Of a stretch of DNA of 64,000 nt, positions 48,201 through 59,772 are shown piece by piece. The DNA lies in assembly GCA_016647705.1 (NCBI GenBank), contig CM028328.1, forward strand, positions 41,206,501 to 41,270,500, read 5' to 3'. The stretch comes from Eucommia ulmoides (taxonomy: Eukaryota > Streptophyta > Magnoliopsida > Garryales > Eucommiaceae). Position numbers and translations under genes: made by a program. Numbering within the stretch: the first letter of the stretch is position 1; every line of letters starts with the position of its first letter. The notes beneath the pieces are model-generated. The model saw only the letters and a program-made list of their open reading frames with translations. It was not told the DNA's origin and did not search any database.

Positions 48201-49512
48201 TTAAATGCGATGGCCTTTTCCACACAAAAAAGATGATATTTTTCGTCCAGAACGGATGCATTTTTGGGCCTTTTGGGAGCATTTTCCTCTGATGGCCGTT
48301 TCCACCCGAAAAAGTGGTATTTTTCGTCCAGAAAGGTCGCGGTTTAATTTTTGGGTCAAACTTGGTCTTCTTGTCCCCTTTGGGGATGTTTTGCTTTGAA
48401 GGACGTTTCCACTCAAAAAAACTTGAACTTTTCGTCCGAAACGGACATAATTCATTTTTTAGTCAAACTTGCTCTTTTTGGGACTTTTGGAGGCGTTTAG
48501 CTCCGAAGGCTGTGGCACCCAAAAAACAGGTATTTTGAATTCAAAACGGACGCAGTTGAATTTTCTAGTAAAAACTGGCATTCTTCTGCATCTTAGGGCC
48601 GTTTTGCTCTGAGGCCATTTTATCCCAAAAAAGTTGTATTTTTCGTCCGAAATGGACTCTGTTGAATTTTCTAGTCAAACTTTGCGTCAACGGGCCTTTC
48701 GGAGGCGTTTCTCGACGAAGGCCGATTCCAAAACACAAAAAGTGGTATTTTTCAACGGTCAAACACTGTTTTTTTTTTTTTTTTTTGCCACTGGGGGGCG
48801 ATTTGCGCTGAAGGCCGTTTTATCCCCCAAAAAACGGTATCTTTTCTCCGAAACGGCATAGTTGAATTTTCTTGTCAAACTGTACGTGTTTGGGCCTTTT
48901 GCTGGCGTTTTGCTTGGAAGGCTGTTCCCACTCGAAAAGGTGGTAATCTTCGTCCCAAAAGGTTGCTGTTGAATTTTTGGGTCAAATTTGGACTTTTTGT
49001 TCCTTCTGGGGGCGTTAGTGCTTTGAAGCACGTTTTCACTCAGAAAGAATGTATTTTCCTTCCACAGCGGAAACAGTTCAATTTTTTTTTTTTTTTTTTT
49101 TTATCAAACTTGGTCTTTTGGGGGTCTTTAAATGCGATGGCCTTTTCCACACAAAAAAGATGATATTTTTCGTCCAGAACGGATGCATTTTTGGGCCTTT
49201 TGGGAGCATTTTCCTCTGATGGCCGTTTCCACCCGAAAAAGTGGTATTTTTCGTCCTGAAAGGTCGCGGTTTAAATTTTGGGTCAAACTTGGTCTTCTTG
49301 TCCCCTTTGGGGATGGTTTGCTTTGAAGGACGTTTCCACTCAAAAAAACTTGAACTTTTCGTCCGAAACGGACAGAATTCATTTTTTAGTCAAACTTGCT
49401 CTTTTTGGGACTTTTGGAGGCGTTTAGCTCCGAAGGCCGTGGCACCCAAAAAACAGGTATTTTTAATTCAAAACGGACGCAGTTGAATTTTCTAGTAAAA
49501 ACTGGCATTCTT
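45291..49512 (+). repeat. M-S-S-S block (4,222 bp)
   Basis: M 45291-46751 (1,461), S 46752-47670 (919), S 47671-48585 (915), S 48586-49512 (927). This is the M-S-S arrangement with one additional S. The extra S resembles the 36-37 kb copies (ATGGACTCTTTTG at about 36920 and about 47738). Its 633-base minus-strand open frame (47650-48282) is satellite translation. Confidence 0.9.
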
Positions 49513-51900
49513 CTGCATCTTAGGGTCGTTTTGCTCTGAGGCCATTTTATCCCAAAAAGGTTGTATTTTTCGTCCGAAACGGACTCAGTTGAATTTTCTA
49601 GTCAAACTTTGCGTCAACGGGCCTTTCGGAGGCGTTTCTCGACGAAGGCCGATTCCAAAACACAAAAAGTGGTATTTTTCATGCCGAAAGGTCGCAGTTT
49701 AATTATCGGGTCAAACTTTGTCTTTTTGTACCTTTTGGGGGTGTTTTGCTTTGAAGGACGTTTCCACTAAAAAAAGTGGTAATTTTCGTCCAAAACGGAC
49801 ACTGCTGATTTCTTTTTTCAAACATGGCATCAATGGGCCTTTTGGGGGTGTTTTCGCCCAAAACAGACGCAGTTGAATTTTCTGGTCAAACACTATTTTT
49901 TTTTTTTGCCACTGGGGGGCGATTTGCGCTGACGGCCGTTTTATCCCCCAAAAAACGGTATCTTTTCTCCGAAATGGATACAGTGGAATTTTCTTGTCAA
50001 ACTCTACGTTTTTGGGCCTTTTGCTGGCGTTTTGCTTGGAAGGCTGTTCCCACCCGAAAAAGTGGTAATCTTCGTCCCAAAAGGTCGCTGTTTAATTTTT
50101 GGGTCAAATTTGGACTTTTTGTTCCTTCTGGGGGCGTTCTGCTTTGAAGCACGTTTTCACTCAGAAAGAATGTATTTTCCTTCCACAGCGGACACAGTTC
50201 AATTTTTTTTTTATTTTATCAAACTTGGTCTTTTGGGATTCTTTAAATGCGATGGCCTTTTCCACGCAAAAAAGATGATATTTTTCGTCCAGAACGGATG
50301 CAGTTGAATTTTCTAGTCAAACATAGCGTCGTTGGGCCTTTTGGAGGCGTTTCTCTACGAAGGTCGATTCCAACACAAAAAGTGGTATTTTTCATGCCGA
50401 AAGGTCGCAGTTTAATTATCGGGTCAAATTTTGTCGTTTTGTACCTTTTGGGAGTGTTTTGCTTTGAATGACGTTTTCACACAAAAAAGTGGTAACTTTT
50501 GTCCAAAAAGTACGCAGTTTAATTTTCTACTCAAACTTGATCGTTTTTTGCCTTTGGGGGGCGTTTTCCTCTGAAAGCCCTATTATCCCAAGAAAAAATT
50601 GTATTTTTTGTCCGAAATGGACACAGTTGAATTTTCTTATCCAATTTGGCATTTTTGGGCCTTTTGGGAGCATTTTGCTCTGATGGCCGTTTCCACCCGA
50701 AAAAGTGGTATTTTTCGTCCTGAAAGATCGCGGTTTAATTTTGGGTCAAACTTGGTCTTCTTGTCCCCTTTGGGGATGTTTTGCTTTGAAGGACGTTTCC
50801 ACTCAAAAAAACTTGTACTTTTCGTCCGAAACGGACAGAATTCATTTTTTAGTCAAACTTGTTTTTTTTGGACTTTTGGAGGCGTTTAGCTCCGAAGGCC
50901 GTGCCACCCGAAAAACAGGTATTTTCAGTTCAAAACGAACGCAGTTGAATTTTCTAGTAAAAACTGGCCTTCATCTGCATCTTAGGGCCGTTTTGCTCTG
51001 AGGCCATTTTATCCCAAAAAAGTTGTATTTTTCGTCCGAAATGGACTCTGTTGAATTTTCTAGTCAAACTTTGCGTCAACGGGCCTTTCGGAGGCGTTTC
51101 TCGACGAAGGCCGATTCCAAAACACAAAAAGTGGTATTTTTCAACGGTCAAACACTGTTTTTTTTTTTTTTTTTTTGCCACTGGGGGGCGATTTGCACTG
51201 AAGGCCGTTTTATCCCCCAAAAAACGGTATCTTTTCTCCGAAACGGACATAGTTGAATTTTCTTGTCAAACTCTACGTGTTTGGGCCTTTTGCTGGCGTT
51301 TTGCTTGGAAGGCTGTTCCCACTCGAAAAGGTGGTAATCTTCGTCCCAAAAGGTTGCTGTTGAATTTTTGGGTCAAATTTGGACTTTTTGTTCCTTCTGG
51401 GGGCGTTAGTGCTTTGAAGCACGTTTTCACTCAGAAAGAATGTATTTTCCTTCCACAGCGGAAACAGTTCAATTTTTTTTTTTTTTTTTTATCAAACTTG
51501 GTCTTTTGGGGGTCTTTAAATGCGATGGCCTTTTCCACACGAAAAAGATGATATTTTTCGTCCAGAACGGATGCATTTTTGGGCCTTTTGGGAGCATTTT
51601 CCTCTGATGGCCGTTTCCACCCGAAAAAGTGGTATTTTTCGTCCTGAAAGGTCGCGGTTTAATTTTTGGGTCAAACTTGGTCTTCTTGTCCCCTTTGGGG
51701 ATGTTTTGCTTTGAAGGACGTTTCCACTCAAAAAAACTTGAACTTTTCGTCCGAAACGGACAGAATTCATTTTTTAGTCAAACTTGCTCTTTTTGGGACT
51801 TTTGGAGGCGTTTAGCTCCGAAGGCCGTGGCACCCAAAAAACAGGTATTTTTAATTCAAAACGGACGCAGTTGAATTTTCTAGTAAAAACTGGCATTCTT
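49513..51900 (+). repeat. M-S block (2,388 bp)
   Basis: M 49513-50974 (1,462), S 50975-51900 (926). The S copy introduces the variants TTTGCACTGAAGG (51193) and CACACGAAAAAG (51536) that mark the next two blocks. One T is lost in TTTAATTTTGGGTC near 50735. Confidence 0.9.
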
Positions 51901-54289
51901 CTGCATCTTAGGGTCGTTTTGCTCTGAGGCCATTTTATCCCAAAAAGGTTGTATTTTTCGTCCGAAACGGACTCAGTTGAATTTTCTAGTCAAACTTTGC
52001 GTCAACGGGCCTTTCGGAGGCGTTTCTCGACGAAGGCCGATTCCAAAACACAAAAAGTGGTATTTTTCATGCCGAAAGGTCGCAGTTTAATTATCGGGTC
52101 AAACTTTGTCTTTTTGTACCTTTTGGGGGTGTTTTGCTTTGAAGGACGTTTCCACTAAAAAAAGTGGTAATTTTCGTCCGAAACGGACACTGCTGATTTC
52201 TTTTTTCAAACATGGCATCAATGGGCCTTTTGGGGGTGTTTTCGCCCAAAACAGACGCAGTTGAATTTTCTGGTCAAACACTATTTTTTTTTTTGCCACT
52301 GGGGGGCGATTTGCGCTGACGGCCGTTTTATCCCCCAAAAAACGGTATCTTTTCTCCGAAATGGATACAGTGGAATTTTCTTGTCAAACTCTACGTTTTT
52401 GGGCCTTTTGCTGGCGTTTTGCTTGGAAGGCTGTTCCCACCCGAAAAAGTGGTAATCTTCGTCCCAAAAGGTCGCTGTTTAATTTTTGGGTCAAATTTGG
52501 ACTTTTTGTTCCTTCTGGGGGCGTTCTGCTTTGAAGCACGTTTTCACTCAGAAAGAATGTATTTTCCTTCCACAGCGGACACAGTTCAATTTTTTTTTTA
52601 TTTTATCAAACTTGGTCTTTTGGGATTCTTTAAATGCGATGGCCTTTTCCACGCAAAAAAGATGATATTTTTCGTCCAGAACGGATGCAGTTGAATTTTC
52701 TAGTCAAACATAGCGTCGTTGGGCCTTTTGGAGGCGTTTCTCTACGAAGGTCGATTCCAACACAAAAAGTGGTATTTTTCATGCCGAAAGGTCGCAGTTT
52801 AATTATCGGGTCAAATTTTGTCGTTTTGTACCTTTTGGGAGTGTTTTGCTTTGAATGACGTTTTCACACAAAAAAGTGGTAACTTTTGTCCAAAAAGTAC
52901 GCAGTTTAATTTTCTACTCAAACTTGATCGTTTTTTGCCTTTGGGGGGCGTTTTCCTCTGAAAGCCCTATTATCCCAAGAAAAAATTGTATTTTTTGTCC
53001 GAAATGGACACAGTTGAATTTTCTTATCCAATTTGGCATTTTTGGGCCTTTTGGGAGCATTTTGCTCTGATGGCCGTTTCCACCCGAAAAAGTGGTATTT
53101 TTCGTCCTGAAAGATCGCGGTTTAATTTTTGGGTCAAACTTGGTCTTCTTGTCCCCTTTGGGGATGTTTTGCTTTGAAGGACGTTTCCACTCAAAAAAAC
53201 TTGTACTTTTCGTCCGAAACGGACAGAATTCATTTTTTAGTCAAACTTGTTTTTTTTGGACTTTTGGAGGCGTTTAGCTCCGAAGGCCGTGCCACCCGAA
53301 AAACAGGTATTTTCAGTTCAAAACGAACGCAGTTGAATTTTCTAGTAAAAACTGGCCTTCATCTGCATCTTAGGGCCGTTTTGCTCTGAGGCCATTTTAT
53401 CCCAAAAAAGTTGTATTTTTCGTCCGAAATGGACTCTGTTGAATTTTCTAGTCAAACTTTGCGTCAACGGGCCTTTCGGAGGCGTTTCTCGACGAAGGCC
53501 GATTCCAAAACACAAAAAGTGGTATTTTTCAACGGTCAAACACTGTTTTTTTTTTTTTTTTTTTTGCCACTGGGGGGCGATTTGCACTGAAGGCCGTTTT
53601 ATCCCCCAAAAAACGGTATCTTTTCTCCGAAACGGACATAGTTGAATTTTCTTGTCAAACTCTACGTGTTTGGGCCTTTTGCTGGCGTTTTGCTTGGAAG
53701 GCTGTTCCCACTCGAAAAGGTGGTAATCTTCGTCCCAAAAGGTTGCTGTTGAATTTTTGGGTCAAATTTGGACTTTTTGTTCCTTCTGGGGGCGTTAGTG
53801 CTTTGAAGCACGTTTTCACTCAGAAAGAATGTATTTTCCTTCCACAGCGGAAACAGTTCAATTTTTTTTTTTTTTTTTTATCAAACTTGGTCTTTTGGGG
53901 GTCTTTAAATGCGATGGCCTTTTCCACACGAAAAAGATGATATTTTTCGTCCAGAACGGATGCATTTTTGGGCCTTTTGGGAGCATTTTCCTCTGATGGC
54001 CGTTTCCACCCGAAAAAGTGGTATTTTTCGTCCTGAAAGGTCGCGGTTTAATTTTTGGGTCAAACTTGGTCTTCTTGTCCCCTTTGGGGATGTTTTGCTT
54101 TGAAGGACGTTTCCACTCAAAAAAACTTGAACTTTTCGTCCGAAACGGACAGAATTCATTTTTTAGTCAAACTTGCTCTTTTTGGGACTTTTGGAGGCGT
54201 TTAGCTCCGAAGGCCGTGGCACCCAAAAAACAGGTATTTTTAATTCAAAACGGACGCAGTTGAATTTTCTAGTAAAAACTGGCATTCTT
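51901..54289 (+). repeat. M-S block (2,389 bp), near-identical to its neighbour
   Basis: M 51901-53362 (1,462), S 53363-54289 (927). It shares GCACTG (51195, 53584) and CACACGAAAAAG (51536, 53925) with the preceding block at exactly 2,389-bp spacing. Confidence 0.92.
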
Positions 54290-56328
54290 CTGCATCTTAG
54301 GGTCGTTTTGCTCTGAGGCCATTTTATCCCAAAAAGGTTGTATTTTTCGTCCGAAACGGACTCAGTTGAATTTTCTAGTCAAACTTTGCGTCAACGGGCC
54401 TTTCGGAGGCGTTTCTCGACGAAGGCCGATTCCAAAACACAAAAAGTGGTATTTTTCATGCCGAAAGGTCGCAGTTTAATTATCGGGTCAAACTTTGTCT
54501 TTTTGTACCTTTTGGGGGTGTTTTGCTTTGAAGGACGTTTCCACTAAAAAAAGTGGTAATTTTCGTCCGAAACGGACACTGCTGATTTCTTTTTTCAAAC
54601 ATGGCATCAATGGGCCTTTTGGGGGTGTTTTCGCCCAAAACAGACGCAGTTGAATTTTCTGGTCAAACACTATTTTTTTTTTTTGCCACTGGGGGGCGAT
54701 TTGCGCTGACGGCCGTTTTATCCCCCAAAAAACGGTATCTTTTCTCCGAAATGGATACAGTGGAATTTTCTTGTCAAACTCTACGTTTTTGGGCCTTTTG
54801 CTGGCGTTTTGCTTGGAAGGCTGTTCCCACCCGAAAAAGTGGTAATCTTCGTCCCAAAAGGTCGCTGTTTAATTTTTGGGTCAAATTTGGACTTTTTGTT
54901 CCTTCTGGGGGCGTTCTGCTTTGAAGCACGTTTTCACTCAGAAAGAATGTATTTTCCTTCCACAGCGGACACAGTTCAATTTTTTTTTTTATTTTATCAA
55001 ACTTGGTCTTTTGGGATTCTTTAAATGCGATGGCCTTTTCCACGCAAAAAAGATGATATTTTTCGTCCAGAACGGATGCAGTTGAATTTTCTAGTCAAAC
55101 ATAGCGTCGTTGGGCCTTTTGGAGGCGTTTCTCTACGAAGGTCGATTCCAACACAAAAAGTGGTATTTTTCATGCCGAAAGGTCGCAGTTTAATTATCGG
55201 GTCAAATTTTGTCGTTTTGTACCTTTTGGGAGTGTTTTGCTTTGAATGACGTTTTCACACAAAAAAGTGGTAACTTTTGTCCAAAAAGTACGCAGTTTAA
55301 TTTTCTACTCAAACTTGATCGTTTTTTGCCTTTGGGGGGCGTTTTCCTCTGAAAGCCCTATTATCCCAAGAAAAAATTGTATTTTTTGTCCGAAATGGAC
55401 ACAGTTGAATTTTCTTATCCAATTTGGCATTTTTGGGCCTTTTGGGAGCATTTTGCTCTGATGGCCGTTTCCACCCGAAAAAGTGGTATTTTTCGTCCTG
55501 AAAGATCGCGGTTTAATTTTTGGGTCAAACTTGGTCTTCTTGTCCCCTTTGGGGATGTTTTGCTTTGAAGGACGTTTCCACTCAAAAAAACTTGTACTTT
55601 TCGTCCGAAACGGACAGAATTCATTTTTTAGTCAAACTTGTTTTTTTTGGACTTTTGGAGGCGTTTAGCTCCGAAGGCCGTGCCACCCGAAAAACAGGTA
55701 TTTTCAGTTCAAAACGAACGCAGTTGAATTTTCTAGTAAAAACTGGCCTTCATCTGCATCTTAGGGCCGTTTTGCTCTGAGGCCATTTTATCCCAAAAAA
55801 GTTGTATTTTTCGTCCGAAATGGACTCTGTTGAATTTTCTAGTCAAACTTTGCGTCAACGGGCCTTTCGGAGGGCGTTTCTCGACGAAGGCCGATTCCAA
55901 AACACAAAAAGTGGTATTTTTCAACGGTCAAACACTGTTTTTTTTTTTTTTTTTGCCACTGGGGGGCGATTTGCACTGAAGGCCGTTTATCCCCCAAAAA
56001 AACGGTATCTTTTCTCCGAAACGGACATAGTTGAATTTTCTTGTCAAACTCTACGTGTTTGGGCCTTTGCTGGCGTTTTGCTTGGAAGGCTGTTCCCACT
56101 CGAAAAGGTGGTAATCTTCGTCCCAAAAGGTTGCTGTTGAATTTTGGGGTCAAATTTGGACTTTTTGTTCCTTCTGGGGGCGTTAGTGCTTTGAAGCACG
56201 TTTTCACTCAGAAAGAATGTATTTCCTTCCACAGCGGAAACAGTTCAATTTTTTTTTTTTTTTTATCAACACTTGGTCTTTTGGGGGTCTTTAAATGCGA
56301 TGGCCTTTTCCACACGAAAAAGATGATT
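54290..56328 (+). repeat. M unit and truncated S unit ending at the gap
   Basis: M 54290-55753 (1,464), then an S copy broken by the N run at 56329. The S copy is colinear with 53363 onward until AAAAGATGATT. It carries a cluster of single-base indels from about 55869 onward that no other copy has (see findings). Confidence 0.88.
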
Positions 56329-56428
56329 NNNNNNNNNNNNNNNNNNNNNNNNNNNNNNNNNNNNNNNNNNNNNNNNNNNNNNNNNNNNNNNNNNNNNNNN
56401 NNNNNNNNNNNNNNNNNNNNNNNNNNNN
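56329..56428. other. Scaffold gap, 100 N
   Basis: Exactly 100 ambiguous bases, the usual placeholder for a gap of unknown size. S/M-type units lie on the left and L-type on the right, so the true junction between the two arrays is missing. Confidence 0.98.
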
Positions 56429-57315
56429 TTTAATGTTTGGGTCAAATTTGGACTTTTTGTTCCTTTTGGGGGTGTTTTGCTTTGAAGGACGTTTTTACTC
56501 AGAAAGAATGTATTTTTCTTCCACGGTGGACACAGATCATTTTTTTTGTTTTTTTATCAAACTTGGTCTTTTTGGCGTGCTTAAATGTGATGACCTTTTC
56601 CACACAAAAAAGGTGATATTTTTCGCCCAGAACGGATGCAGTTGAATTTTCTAGTAAAACTTAGCGTCATTGGGCCTTTTGGAGCGTTTCTCTACGAAGG
56701 TCGATTCCAACACAAAAGGTGGTATTTTTCATGCCGAAAGGTCGCGGTTTAATTATCGAGTCAAACTTTTTCTTTTTGTACCTTTTGGGAGTGTTTTGCT
56801 TCGAATGACGTTTTCACTCAAAAAAGTGGTAATTTTTGTGCAAAAAGGACGCAGTTTAATTTTCTACTCAAACTTGATCGTTTTTTGCCTTTGGGGGGCG
56901 TTTTCCTCTGCAAGCCGTATTATCCCAAAACAAAGTTGTATTTTTTGTCCGAAATGGACACAGTTGAATTTTCTTATCAAACTTGGCATTTTTGGGCCTT
57001 TCGGGAGCATTTTGCTCTGATGGCAGTTTCCACCCGAAAAAGTGGTATTTTTCGTCCTGAAAGGTCGCGGTTTAATTTTTGGGTCAAACTTGGTCTTCTT
57101 CTCCCCTTTGGGGATGTTTTGCTTTGAAGGACGTTTCCACTCAAAAAAAACTTGTACTTGTCGTCCGAAACGGACAGAATTCATTTTTTAGTCAAACATG
57201 CTCTTTTTGGGACTTTTAGGGGTGTTCAGCTCCGAAGGCCGTGCCATCCAAAAAACAGGTATTTTTAATTCAAAACGGACGCAGTTGAATTTTCTAGTAA
57301 AAACTGGCCTTCTTC
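56429..57315 (+). repeat. Partial 15-mer unit after the gap
   Basis: Starts inside the GTTTAAT..GGGTCAAATTTGGAC monomer and runs to the CTGCATCTT anchor at 57316. It carries private variants (CGGTGGACACAGATC, GGCGTGCTTAAATGTG, TTCGCCCAGAACGG) found again only at 63775-64000. Confidence 0.88.
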
Positions 57316-58148
57316 TGCATCTTCGGGCCGTTTTGCTCTGAGGCCGTTTTATCCCAAAAAAGTTATATTTTTCGTCCGAAACGGACTCTGTTGAATTTTC
57401 TAGTCAAACTTATCGTCAATGGGCCTTTCGGAGGTGTTTCTCAATGAAGGCCGATTCCAACACAAAAATTGGTATTTTCATGCCGAAAGGTCGCAGTTTA
57501 ATTATCGGGTCAAACATTGTCTTTTTGTACCTTTTGGGGGTGTTTTGCTTTGAATGACGTTTCCACTAAAAAAAATGGTAATTTTCGTCCGAAACGGACA
57601 CTGTTGATTTTTTTTTTTTTCTTTCAAACTTGGCGTTAATGGGCCTTTTGGGGGCGTTTTTCTTTCAAGGCCGTTTCCACCCACGAAAAGTGGTATTTTT
57701 CGTCTCGAAAGATTGCAGTTTAATTTTCGGTTCAAACTTGGTCAGCTTGTCCCTTTTCGGGGCCATCTTGCTTTCTAGGACATTTCAACTCCAAAAAGTT
57801 GTAATTTTCCCCCAAAACAGACGCAATTGAATTTTCTCTTGTCAGACACTGTTTTTTTTTTTTTTTTGCCTCTTGGGGGAGATTTGCGCTGAAGGGCGTT
57901 TTATCCCCAAAAAAATGGTATTTTTTCTCCGAAACGGACACAGTTGAATTTTCTTGTCAAACTCTACGTTTTTGGGCCTTTTGCTGGCGTTTTGCTTGGA
58001 AGGCTGTTGTTTCCACCCGAAAAAGTAGTGGAAACACTTTTTGGGACTTTTAGGGGTGCTCAGCTCCGAAGGCCGTGCCGTCCAAAAAACAGGTATTTTT
58101 AATTCAAAACGGACGCAGTTGAATTTTCTAGTAAAAACTGGCCTTCTT
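57316..58148 (+). repeat. Collapsed 15-mer unit (833 bp)
   Basis: Anchor to anchor it is 833 bp, not about 1,628 bp. Colinear with the L units up to GTTGTTTCCACCCG (about 58006-58019), then it jumps to CTTTTTGGGACTTTTAGG. Relative to the following unit about 792 bp are missing. The junction carries an inverted repeat (58009-58035). Confidence 0.9.
58009..58035. repeat. Inverted repeat at deletion junction
   Basis: GTTTCCAC (58009-58016) and its reverse complement GTGGAAAC (58028-58035) enclose an 11-base loop. The second arm is not part of either flanking monomer, so it was created at the repair junction. Confidence 0.85.
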
Positions 58149-59772
58149 CTGCATCTTAGGGCCGTTTTGCTCTGTGGCCATTTTATCCCAAAAAAGTTAT
58201 ATTTTTCGTCCGAAACGGACTCTGTTGAATTTTCTAGTCAAACTTATCGTCAATGGGCCTGTCGGAGGCGTTTCTCAACGAAGGCCGATTCCAACACAAA
58301 AATTGGTATTTTTCATGCCGAAAGGTCGCAGTTTAATTATCGAGTCAAACTTTGTCTTTTTGTACCTTTTGGGGGTGTTTTGCTTTGAAGGACGTTTCCA
58401 CTAAAAAAAGTGGTAATTTTCGTCCGAAACGGACACTGTTGATTTTTTTTTTCTTTCAAACTTGGCGTTAATGGGCCTTTTGGGGGCGTTTTTCTTTCAA
58501 GGCCGTTTCCACCCCCGAAAAGTGGTATTTTTCGTCTCGAAAGGTTGCAGTTTAATTTTCGGTTCAAACTTGGTCAGCTTGTCCCTTTTTGGGGCCATCT
58601 TGCTTTCTAGGACATTTCAACTCCAAAAAGTTGTAATTTTCGCCCAAAACAGACGCAGTTGAATTTTCTCTTGTCAGACACTGTTTTTTTTTTTTTTTTT
58701 GCCTCTTGGGGGAGATTTGCGCTGAAGGGCGTTTTATCCCCAAAAAACGGTATTTTTTCTCCGAAACGGACACAGTTGAATTTTCTTGTCAAACTCTACG
58801 TTTTTGGGCCTTTTGCTGGCGTTTTGCTTGGAAGGCTGTTGTTTCCACCCCAAAAAGTGGTAATCTTCGTCCCAAAAGGTCGCTGTTTAATTTTTGGGTC
58901 AAATTTGGACTTTTTGTTCCTTTTGGGGGCGTTTTGCTTTGAAGGACGTTTTCACTCAGAAAGAATGTATTTTTCTTCCACGGCGGACACAGTTCATTTT
59001 TTTTTTTTTTTTATCAAACTTGGTCTTTTTGGGGTGCTTAAATGCGATGACCTTTTCCACACAAAAAAGGTGATATTTTTCGTCCAGAACGGATGCAGTT
59101 GAATTTTCTAGTCAAACTTAGCGTCATTGGGCCTTTTGGAGGCGTTTCTCTACGAAGGTCGATTCCAACACAAAAGGTGGTATTTTTCATGCCGAAAGGT
59201 CGCGGTTTAATTATCGAGTCAAACTTTTTCTTTTTGTACCTTTTGGGAGTGTTTTGCTTCGAATGACGTTTTCACTCAAAAAAGTGGTAATTTTTGTGCA
59301 AAAAGGACGCAGTTTAATTTTCTACTCAAACTTGATCGTTTTTTGCCTTTGGGGGGCGTTTACCTCTGCAAGCCGTATTATCCCAAAACAAAGTTGTATT
59401 TTTTGTCCGAAATGGACACAGCTGAATTTTCTTATCAAACTTGGCATTTTTGGGCCTTTCGGGAGCATTTTGCTCTGATGGCAGTTTCCACCCGAAAAAG
59501 TGGTATTTTTCGTCCTGAAAGGTCGCGGTTTAATTTTTGGGTCAAACTTGGTCTTCTTCTCCCCTTTGGGGATGTTTTGCTTTGAAGGACGTTTCCACTC
59601 AAAAAAAACTTGTACTTTTCGTCCGAAACGGACAAAATTCATTTTTTAGTCAAACATGCTCTTTTTGGGACTTTTAGGGGTGTTCAGCTCCGAAGGCCGT
59701 GCCATCCAAAAAACAGGTATTTTTAATTCAAAACGGACGCAGTTGAATTTTCTAGTAAAAACCGGCCTTCTT
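58149..59772 (+). repeat. 15-mer L unit (1,624 bp)
   Basis: Full 15-monomer unit, the reference copy used here for locating the deletions in S, M and the collapsed unit. Monomer heads in order after the anchor monomer: TTATATTTTTCGTCCG, TTGGTATTTTTCATGCC, GTGGTAATTTTCGTCCG, GTGGTATTTTTCGTCTCG, TTGTAATTTTCGCCC, CGGTATTTTTTCTCCG, GTGGTAATCTTCGTCCC, ATGTATTTTTCTTCCACGG, GGTGATATTTTTCGTCCAG, GGTGGTATTTTTCATGCC, GTGGTAATTTTTGTGC, TTGTATTTTTTGTCCG, GTGGTATTTTTCGTCCTG, TTGTACTTTTCGTCCG, CAGGTATTTTTAATTC. Confidence 0.92.

Noticed and set aside
47650..48282. A 210-codon open frame on the minus strand
   Set aside because: It lies entirely within two S units. Its parts recur at every S copy with frame breaks caused by poly-T length, so length is chance and not selection.
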